Positions 34,461 through 40,069 of a stretch of DNA of 40,069 nucleotides are shown piece by piece. The stretch covers positions 1 to 40,069 of IMG/VR virus record IMGVR_UViG_3300021961_000228. One strand, 5' to 3'. Source of the DNA: a virus. How positions within the stretch are numbered: position 1 is the stretch's first letter; the number at the start of each line of letters is the position of its first letter. The notes below the pieces were generated by a model. That model was not told the DNA's origin, did not search any database, and was given only the letters and a program-made list of their open reading frames with translations. The position numbers and the translations under genes were made by a program.

Positions 34461-35744
34461 ATGGTTAAACTAATTGATATTTTGGTGGAGAATCCCGATA
34501 CTGTATATTATAAGAGAAAGACTTATAGCTATACTTCCCCAGCTAACAGATGTGCTTTTTTCGTTTATGAAGACGACAAGAGTGGTAAAAAGTCAATATT
34601 TGGATATAGTGACAACAAAAAACAGTTTTATTCAGATGATAGTGATGTATTAAAAGACATCAAAGAGATGGAAGATAGTGAACAACTCAAATATAGTGAT
34701 GATTTTCAAGGTGACGAACAATCAAAGTATTGGGCACAACAAGGTATCAAACGATTAAAGGCTAGTAACAATGGTGGTGGTCATTTGCAATTGGAAAATA
34801 TTCTAAAGGGATTGGGTAGAATGGGTCAATATTCAGATCCCATCATGAAGGGTAGAATCTTTGAGGTAGACAATACAGATGGTAAACCACCTGAAAATTT
34901 GGATTTACAAATTGAAAGCACAATACCAAGTGGTAAAGCTATCATTGTAACATTCTGGGATTATAATGAAGACAAGGTAATTCCATACAAAGATCAATAT
35001 GAAAAAGTCATAGAGTTTAATGGATATAATCCAACTGAGTGTTTGTATGAAATTGGTATCAAAATAAGGTCATACAATGAACTGTATGACAAAGAAGAAC
35101 CTAAGAAAGAAACTCCTCCACCTACACCTAAACCATCTGCTACAGACGAAGCTGATAAGTTTTTCAAAGTGGGTGACAAAGTAAAATTTAAAGGAATGGG
35201 TATAAAAGCTGTTGTTAAAGCTATTAAAGGTAATAATTTATCGATAAAAGTAACTGATAGTGATTGGAACACTACACCGGTTGGTAGTGAATTTGATTAT
35301 CCATATTGGGGAGTTGATAAATTAGAACAAGATAATAGTTTGGAAAAAGTAATTGATGATAAGACTCAAGAGTTTATTGAAAAGAGAGGAAAACTTCATA
35401 CAACAGGAGCGAAACTTACGCCTGCTGAAAAGGATAATTTAGAAAAAGAAGTAAATGGGTTAGAAGTGGAAATTAAAATATTGAATGATCTTTTGGTATC
35501 GGGTGAGAAGTATTATAATGATAACATTAAGAATACTGTTGCTACTGTAGTTGCTCGTAAATTGGCATCTTTAGAAAAAGAGAAACAAGATAGATACAAT
35601 CTGATTACTCAAGCTGAAAAACAATATGGTATGCCAATTGCGCAACTAAGACAAAAGTATAGAGGTGTGCCTTTGGACCAATTGGTAAAGAAGGAACATT
35701 TGATTCGTGAAATTATTAGAAAATATGTTACTCGTAGAAAATAG
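34461..35744 (+). CDS. Packaged protein with SH3/KOW-like domain
   Basis: 427 residues, starting MVKLIDILVE|NPDTVYY, a clear targeting peptide with an L-V-E site after residue 10. An N-terminal folded region (~11-210) is not recognised; it contains GRIFEVDNTDGKPPENLDLQ. After a Pro/Lys linker (KEETPPPTPKPS type), residues ~233-292 (FFKVGDKVKFKGMGIKAVVKA to YPYWGVDKLE) look like a small SH3/KOW barrel. The C-terminal third is helical and charged. ATTTAT lies directly before the ATG. It overlaps the next gene by 38 bases. Likely ejected with DNA; function unknown. Confidence 0.62.
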   Translation: MVKLIDILVENPDTVYYKRKTYSYTSPANRCAFFVYEDDKSGKKSIFGYSDNKKQFYSDDSDVLKDIKEMEDSEQLKYSDDFQGDEQSKYWAQQGIKRLKASNNGGGHLQLENILKGLGRMGQYSDPIMKGRIFEVDNTDGKPPENLDLQIESTIPSGKAIIVTFWDYNEDKVIPYKDQYEKVIEFNGYNPTECLYEIGIKIRSYNELYDKEEPKKETPPPTPKPSATDEADKFFKVGDKVKFKGMGIKAVVKAIKGNNLSIKVTDSDWNTTPVGSEFDYPYWGVDKLEQDNSLEKVIDDKTQEFIEKRGKLHTTGAKLTPAEKDNLEKEVNGLEVEIKILNDLLVSGEKYYNDNIKNTVATVVARKLASLEKEKQDRYNLITQAEKQYGMPIAQLRQKYRGVPLDQLVKKEHLIREIIRKYVTRRK

Positions 35745-36240
35745 ACACGTTGAAAAAGGTTGTTTAATGGCACATGTAAGTCCCACTTATGGACCACATG
35801 TAATTAGACTTGGTAGAACCGCAATACCACCGCAAATACTATATACCGATCCCAATGATCCTACATATGGTTATGATGAAGAACCTCATGTGACTCTCAA
35901 GTATGGATTTGAACCAGATATTGGTAGACCCGATGTTGCTAGAATCCTTCAAGGTGTAAAGCCATTTAATGTGGTATTGAAAGCACTCAATTTGTTTGAA
36001 AATGATAAATTTGATGTGGTTAAGTTTGAAGTTGAAAAAAGTCCTATATTGACCGAATTGAGACGTAGATGTGATGGTTATCCTAATAGTGATAGTTATC
36101 CAGACTATAAACCTCACATGACACTAGCTTATGTGAAGAAGGGTAGCTTTCCACACATCAAAGATAATCTAAATATATCTTTACCAATTACCAGATTCAA
36201 GTATAGTGGTCCAAAAGGCAAATACTTTATAAACCTATGA
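35707..36240 (+). CDS. 2H phosphoesterase with capsid targeting peptide
   Basis: 177 residues from a GTG (MKLLENMLLVE|NRHVEKG); the ATG at 35725 gives MLLVE|NRHVEKG, and either form keeps an L-x-E site. The two catalytic motifs of the 2H superfamily are clear: PHVTLKYGF (His61, Thr63) and KPHMTLAYVKKG (His137, Thr139), spaced ~76 residues apart. Members hydrolyse 2',5' or cyclic phosphodiesters, including tRNA-splicing ends, 2-5A and, for the T4 Acb1 protein, the cyclic oligonucleotides of CBASS. Packaging would place the enzyme in the cell before transcription. It overlaps both neighbours (38 and 4 bases). Substrate unknown. Confidence 0.78.
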   Translation: MKLLENMLLVENRHVEKGCLMAHVSPTYGPHVIRLGRTAIPPQILYTDPNDPTYGYDEEPHVTLKYGFEPDIGRPDVARILQGVKPFNVVLKALNLFENDKFDVVKFEVEKSPILTELRRRCDGYPNSDSYPDYKPHMTLAYVKKGSFPHIKDNLNISLPITRFKYSGPKGKYFINL

Positions 36241-36740
36241 TCAAGTTAAAAGACATTCTCAGTGAAGTTGCTAATGCAGATATCAATCAAATTGCATCCA
36301 CATTAGCATTTAAGCCAGTAACCAAACAAAAGTTGGTTTATAAATACATTGACGGAGGTAAGCCTGGTTCTATGCCTCCAATGACATATACCAAATCAAC
36401 CATTCAACAACCAGTAGTTACTACAACCAGTGATGGTAAAGAAACACAAAACACTGCTGAAGTTGGTGATATTATTTTTAGTGGTGCTACTGGTGAGAAT
36501 TATGTAATCAAGGCAGCTAAGTTACCTAAGTTATATACTGGTAATGTTGGTGGAGATATTTATCCAGAACAATCTCCAAGACAAGTTGCTTTGTATACAG
36601 GCGAACCAGTAACATTTAAAGCTCCGTGGGGAGAAGATATGATTATTAAGCCAGGCGATTATTTGGTAAAAGACCCAGCTAATACTGGTTATTATCGTAT
36701 TGCTAAAGTTGAGTTCGAAAAGACATATAACAAATTGTAA
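36237..36740 (+). CDS. Small packaged protein with capsid targeting peptide
   Basis: 167 residues, start overlapping the preceding stop (ATGA). It begins MIKLKDILSE|VANADINQ with an L-S-E site after residue 10. The body is beta-rich (VGDIIFSGATGENYVIKA) and ends in FKAPWGEDMIIKPGDYLVKD then YYRIAKVEFEKTY, a compact module that I have seen in other phage proteins but cannot name. No catalytic motif is evident. Likely an internal head protein translated together with the 2H phosphoesterase. Confidence 0.65.
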   Translation: MIKLKDILSEVANADINQIASTLAFKPVTKQKLVYKYIDGGKPGSMPPMTYTKSTIQQPVVTTTSDGKETQNTAEVGDIIFSGATGENYVIKAAKLPKLYTGNVGGDIYPEQSPRQVALYTGEPVTFKAPWGEDMIIKPGDYLVKDPANTGYYRIAKVEFEKTYNKL

Positions 36741-36746
36741 ATTAAA

Positions 36747-36775
36747 CCGCAGTATTAACTGTGGGCATAGCAATT
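36747..36775 (+). terminator. Weak possible terminator before the tail fibre gene
   Basis: CCGCAGT pairs with ACTGTGG (one G-U) around an ATTA loop. A short T-stretch (ATTTTCT) follows only ~10 bases later, so it would be inefficient. Confidence 0.3.
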
Positions 36776-36779
36776 TTCT

Positions 36780-36789
36780 AATATTTATA
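36780..36789 (+). promoter_or_regulatory. Start-proximal AATATTTATA motif
   Basis: AATATTTATA ends 7 bases before the ATG at 36797; no Shine-Dalgarno sequence. Confidence 0.55.
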
Positions 36790-36796
36790 ATAAACT

Positions 36797-38977
36797 ATGC
36801 CAACTAATATCATCATAACGCCTGGAGATGGAGAAATTAGTTTTCAAGATGGATCTAATCCTGTAAGAAAATTAATAATTTCTGGAAGTAATCTTTCATA
36901 TGAATCAACAATAAGCGCGAGTAATTTTTATACGCATAATAATAGTGGAACATTCTATGGAAGCGCTTCATATGCTGCGACAGCAAGTTATGCTGTTAGT
37001 TATTATAGTGGTAGTGCTGTCAGTGCAAGTTATGCTTTGACTGCTTCATACGCATCTAATGCTGGTTCTTTTTTGACAACTGGTTCAACATATCCAATAA
37101 CTGCAAGTAGGAGTATCAGCAGCAGTTATGTTGTTAATGCGGATAATTCTACAAGTTCCAGTTTTGCATCTACTGCAAGTTATGTTGCGAATAGTATTAG
37201 TAGTTCATATTCGTTGACGGCTTCATATGCATTAAATGCAAGTGAAGGAGGAACAACATTAATAACTGGTAGCACGTATCCAATAACTGCAAGTTGGAGT
37301 AACAATGCGATAACAGCCTCGTATGCAACTGCTCCAGTTTACAATAATATTATTACTGCGTCGTTACAAACAGGCAGTATTGTGAATCAGACAATATTAT
37401 ATTCGGTTGGACCGGACCAAGAAAATATCATAACGGGTCTTAATTTGGAAGGTGATGCGTGGGGTGTTTCTGTTTTAGAAAGATGGATTTACGCAACTGG
37501 CGATCCATATTATACAAGTTGTAGTTTATTACTACATTTTAATGGGGCTAATAATTCCACCACTTTTGCAGATAGTGGGCCGAATAATGTGAGTGTGACT
37601 AGGAGTGGTAATACAAAAATTACATCATCAATTTATAAATTTGGTAGTGGAAGCGGATATTTCGATGGCACCGGTGATTATCTATCATTTTCAAGCGTGC
37701 CTACTGTTTTTGCGGGATCAAATTTTACAATTGAATTTTGGGCAAATTTTTCAGACGTAGGTGTATATAGACCCATTTTATCCAGAAGAGCGGATTGTAA
37801 TGCTTATACAACTTTAACACTTGATATAGGTAGACAAGCAGATAATAAAATAAATGCCACTTTTGTTGTGGGATCAACACTAACAAGTGTTACATCCACA
37901 ACTACAATCTCTCAAAACACATGGTATAATGTTGTGGTAACCAGAGACAATAATACAGTTTATTTGTTCATAAACGGTGTTCTGGAGTCGAGTGCCGGCA
38001 TAACTGGAATTATAAATAACCAAGGAGGCACGACTTACATAGGTTCCCGTCCAACGTGTAGTCCAACCACAGCAATGTTCGGATATTTGGATGAGTTTAG
38101 AATTACTAAAGGTGTTGCTAGATACACAAGTAGTTTTACCCCACAATCAATCGAATTTCCAAATAGTATATATACACAATATGATACAACTTATGTAGCT
38201 CTGGTTGGAGGATTGAATGATACTGGGTCAGATTATGGTGTTCAAAAGTTGGATAATACATCATTAAAAATAAGAAAGATGGCTGCCACAGGACAACCTG
38301 TGTCAGGCTCTCAATTTCTGGGACAGATTGTTGATAGAGTATATGTTAATGTGTTGGATTATACAAATGTAATGGTATCATCTAGTTATTCAGAAATTAT
38401 TCAATACATACAAAGCTCGAGTCACGCTGATGTTGCTACTTTCGCAACAAGTTCTATTAGTTCAAGTTTTGCGTCAGCTTCCGTTAGCAGTTCTTATGCT
38501 TTGGCCGCTTCATCTGCTTTAACCGCTTCATATGCTTTAACCGCTTCATATGCTTTAAATGGTGGTGGCGGCGGCGGATCAACGACTGCAATTTATAGAT
38601 ATGGAACAACAAGTGTTGTAAATCCTGGTGGTTATGCAGCTACAATAATTAAATATAATATCGCAGTAACGGATTCTACCAGTTGGTATAATAATACAAC
38701 GGGTAGATTTACTCCAACTGTAGCCGGATGGTATCAAGTATCTGCTGGAGCAAGAGTTTATAGCGGTGGAGGAGAAGGTTATTTAACTTTACGCAAAAAT
38801 GGAGCTGATTTAACGTCTGTCGGTGGGACCGGTGTTGTTAATACGAATTTGTCGTTATTAGTTTATTTTAATGGTAGCACTGATTATGTTCAAATTTATA
38901 GTATTACTGGTAATTCAGTTACAAATGCGCAAAGTTCTACCATAACACCGTTTACAATGGCCTATATAACATCATGA
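36797..38977 (+). CDS. Tail fibre with Ala-Ser-Tyr repeats, LamG-type lectin domain and C1q-like tip
   Basis: 726 residues. The N-terminus (NIIITPGDGEISFQDGSNPV) looks like a virion-attachment segment. Residues ~50-190 and ~545-598 carry ASYALTASYA/SSYVxNA repeats, a fibrous pattern seen in many phage fibres. Residues ~239-448 look like a LamG/concanavalin A-type lectin: LLLHFNGANNSTTFADSGP, FTIEFWANF, WYNVVVTRDNNTVYLFINGV and GYLDEFRITKGVARYTSSF. The C-terminal ~125 residues after a Gly6 hinge (FTPTVAGWYQVSAGARVYSG; GYLTLRKNGADL) resemble a C1q/TNF-like trimerising tip. It probably binds host glycans. Codons are A/T-rich with GCG and TTA, unlike the capsid genes. No chaperone gene is seen next to it. 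Confidence 0.82.
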   Translation: MPTNIIITPGDGEISFQDGSNPVRKLIISGSNLSYESTISASNFYTHNNSGTFYGSASYAATASYAVSYYSGSAVSASYALTASYASNAGSFLTTGSTYPITASRSISSSYVVNADNSTSSSFASTASYVANSISSSYSLTASYALNASEGGTTLITGSTYPITASWSNNAITASYATAPVYNNIITASLQTGSIVNQTILYSVGPDQENIITGLNLEGDAWGVSVLERWIYATGDPYYTSCSLLLHFNGANNSTTFADSGPNNVSVTRSGNTKITSSIYKFGSGSGYFDGTGDYLSFSSVPTVFAGSNFTIEFWANFSDVGVYRPILSRRADCNAYTTLTLDIGRQADNKINATFVVGSTLTSVTSTTTISQNTWYNVVVTRDNNTVYLFINGVLESSAGITGIINNQGGTTYIGSRPTCSPTTAMFGYLDEFRITKGVARYTSSFTPQSIEFPNSIYTQYDTTYVALVGGLNDTGSDYGVQKLDNTSLKIRKMAATGQPVSGSQFLGQIVDRVYVNVLDYTNVMVSSSYSEIIQYIQSSSHADVATFATSSISSSFASASVSSSYALAASSALTASYALTASYALNGGGGGGSTTAIYRYGTTSVVNPGGYAATIIKYNIAVTDSTSWYNNTTGRFTPTVAGWYQVSAGARVYSGGGEGYLTLRKNGADLTSVGGTGVVNTNLSLLVYFNGSTDYVQIYSITGNSVTNAQSSTITPFTMAYITS
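36960..37245 (+). repeat. Ala-Ser-Tyr fibre repeats, first block
   Basis: Degenerate in-frame repeats of about 18 bases (GCN-AGT/TCA-TAT-GCN core) encoding ASYA-type hexads such as SASYAATASYA and SYALTASYALNA. Confidence 0.7.
38440..38563 (+). repeat. Ala-Ser-Tyr fibre repeats, second block
   Basis: The same motif as the first block; 38505-38563 contains a nearly exact 18-base unit (GCTTTAACCGCTTCATAT) in tandem, suggesting recent duplication or slippage. Confidence 0.75.
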
Positions 38978-39024
38978 TTGATTAAATCATCAGTGAGTCA
39001 AGTGTGTAGATCTAATTATAGTCT

Positions 39025-40026
39025 ATGATCAAGTTAATGGATTTATTGAAAGAGGGCGGCAAACTATTTGGTAGTAGAGCCAGTAGAGTTACTACATCTG
39101 AAATGAACAGTGTTTTTGACGAACTCAAGAATCAACTGGGTAATAGTTTTAGCAAGTTTGAATTGAGTAAATCACTACCATCCAAACAAGATCATGGTGA
39201 TATTGATATTGTGTTGACAGGATCGTCTGGTGATATCAAGAACACGTTGTTATCTAATTTGGGTAATAAGGTAAAGGATTATAGTCGTAACGGAAATATC
39301 TATAGTGTTCTTTACAAGTCTGATTTGGGTAAGGATGTTCATGTAGACTTTCTGTATGCGGATACAGACGATGACTTTGACGCACAAAAGACTTATTTAG
39401 CACTAGGAGACTTTAGTGGTATATTGGGTGTAATGGCTAGACAAAATGGTTACAAGTATGCTACTACAGGTTTTCAAAAGATTTATGTAGATAAAAGTGG
39501 TAGACATCACGATATACTAATTACTAAGAATCTAAAAGACGGTTTGAAAATACTTGGTTATGGTGATGTATTGGGTGATTACGATAGTATACAAAACAAT
39601 GATGATGTTGTTAAGTTTATTAGTGGTAGTCCTATGTTTGATAGCGATGACTATAAGGGTCAAACTATGAATCACAGTGATCGTAAGAGAGTTAGAGCTG
39701 GTAGACCTAGTGCTGATTATATTAGAAAGTCATTGATTGGTTTGAATAAACACAAACAGATTAGTGACCCAGACTATTTCTTGAAGCGGTTGTTTCCAGA
39801 AAAGTATCAGATGTTGTTGGATAAACAAAAAGAGATTGAATCATTTACCCCAGTTAAATCCAAATATGGTGGTGAGTGGTTGATGGCTAATTTTCCACAA
39901 TTAAAGCCAGGACCAATGTTGGGTAAGATCAAACAATATTGGACACAGAAGTATGGTGATAACTTGGATAATGTGCCAGAGGATGAATTGAAGAGAGACA
40001 CTGATATTTATATCAAATCATTATGA
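39025..40026 (+). CDS. Nucleotidyltransferase with capsid targeting peptide
   Basis: 333 residues. It begins MIKLMDLLKE|GGKLFGSRAS; cleavage after residue 10 leaves GGKLFG, much as in the ligase-like protein. The pol-beta-type nucleotidyltransferase core is visible: LPSKQDHGDIDIVL (G58, D59, D61) and DVHVDFLY (D108) as metal ligands. The C-terminal half (MNHSDRKRVRAGRPSADYIR; DPDYFLKRLFPEKY) is helical and basic. Family members add nucleotides to RNA, DNA, proteins or small molecules; the target here is unknown. Packaging would deliver it with the genome. Its last codons overlap the next gene. Confidence 0.74.
   Translation: MIKLMDLLKEGGKLFGSRASRVTTSEMNSVFDELKNQLGNSFSKFELSKSLPSKQDHGDIDIVLTGSSGDIKNTLLSNLGNKVKDYSRNGNIYSVLYKSDLGKDVHVDFLYADTDDDFDAQKTYLALGDFSGILGVMARQNGYKYATTGFQKIYVDKSGRHHDILITKNLKDGLKILGYGDVLGDYDSIQNNDDVVKFISGSPMFDSDDYKGQTMNHSDRKRVRAGRPSADYIRKSLIGLNKHKQISDPDYFLKRLFPEKYQMLLDKQKEIESFTPVKSKYGGEWLMANFPQLKPGPMLGKIKQYWTQKYGDNLDNVPEDELKRDTDIYIKSL
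40004..40012 (+). promoter_or_regulatory. ATATTTATA motif upstream of the last gene
   Basis: ATATTTATA ends 10 bases before the ATG at 40023, inside the 3' end of the nucleotidyltransferase gene (it encodes part of IYIK), so coding constraint may explain it. Confidence 0.3.
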
Positions 40027-40069
40027 ATTTACTTGAACTACTAAAAAAGCATAGATTGACCGAGGGTGT
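40023..40069 (+). CDS. Start of another targeting-peptide protein (3' truncated)
   Basis: ATG at 40023 overlaps the upstream stop (ATGA). The 15 visible codons give MNLLELLKKHRLTE|G, again a Leu-rich amphipathic N-terminus ending in an L-T-E|G protease site. The rest lies outside the window. Confidence 0.6.
   Translation, partial: MNLLELLKKHRLTEG

Noticed and set aside
38974-38990. ATGATT/AATCAT hairpin after the tail fibre
   Set aside because: Only six AT-rich pairs and no T-run; not a convincing terminator.
1-40069. tRNA genes, insertion sequences, integrase or attachment sites
   Set aside because: No gap is long enough for a tRNA cluster, and no transposase, integrase or flanking direct repeats were seen.

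Overview
The window is a stretch of a large T4-like myovirus genome (tailed phage with a contractile tail). It carries recognisable equivalents of T4 primase (gp61), recombination nuclease (gp46/gp47), tail sheath (gp18), large terminase (gp17), portal (gp20), prohead protease (gp21), scaffold core (gp22) and major capsid protein (gp23). Coding density is near total: no gene-free gap exceeds about 150 bases and I see no tRNA or rRNA genes. The DNA is AT-rich. A phage lipoprotein with a lipobox and a Mom-like DNA modification gene suggest a Gram-negative host; the host cannot be named from this sequence.

Layout. Bases 1-2633 hold two adhesin/fibre-like proteins with long Thr-Pro stalks, the first cut by the window edge. 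Bases 2686-6493 hold four consecutive glycosyltransferase-like genes; the first resembles polypeptide GlcNAc-transferases, so the fibres may be glycosylated like mucins. Bases 6531-9644 encode a beta-propeller virion protein with a dockerin-like loop and a small hypothetical protein. Bases 9659-14315 are a nucleic-acid block: RuvC-like nuclease, primase, and an Mre11-Rad50 homologue made as one fused chain. Bases 14429-18400 encode an unusually long tail sheath, followed by a strong terminator. Bases 18521-32017 are the head module: two probable packaged enzymes (flavodoxin-like protein, ligase-like protein), a small-terminase candidate, large terminase, portal, head-core proteins, protease, a two-gene minus-strand insert, scaffold, major capsid protein and terminator. 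Bases 32074-32847 (minus strand) encode the Mom-like protein. Bases 32914-40069 hold a spanin-like lipoprotein, more small proteins with a shared N-terminus, a lectin-type tail fibre and a nucleotidyltransferase.

The main theme is that about a dozen otherwise unrelated proteins start with the same short peptide, roughly M-I-K-L-x-D-L-L-x-E. It matches the capsid targeting sequence of T4 internal head proteins and ends in the L/I-x-E site cut by the T4 prohead protease. I infer that these proteins are loaded into the prohead, trimmed by the gp21-type protease encoded at 26599, and ejected with the DNA. The cargo includes a ligase-like enzyme, a nucleotidyltransferase, a 2H phosphoesterase and a flavodoxin-like protein, which together look like a pre-packaged repair or counter-defence kit.

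A second theme is a short motif, AATATTTATA, lying 3-10 bases before the start codon of many genes on both strands. It is the reverse complement of the T4 late promoter core TATAAATA. Most of these genes lack a clear Shine-Dalgarno sequence, whereas sheath, scaffold and capsid genes have one.
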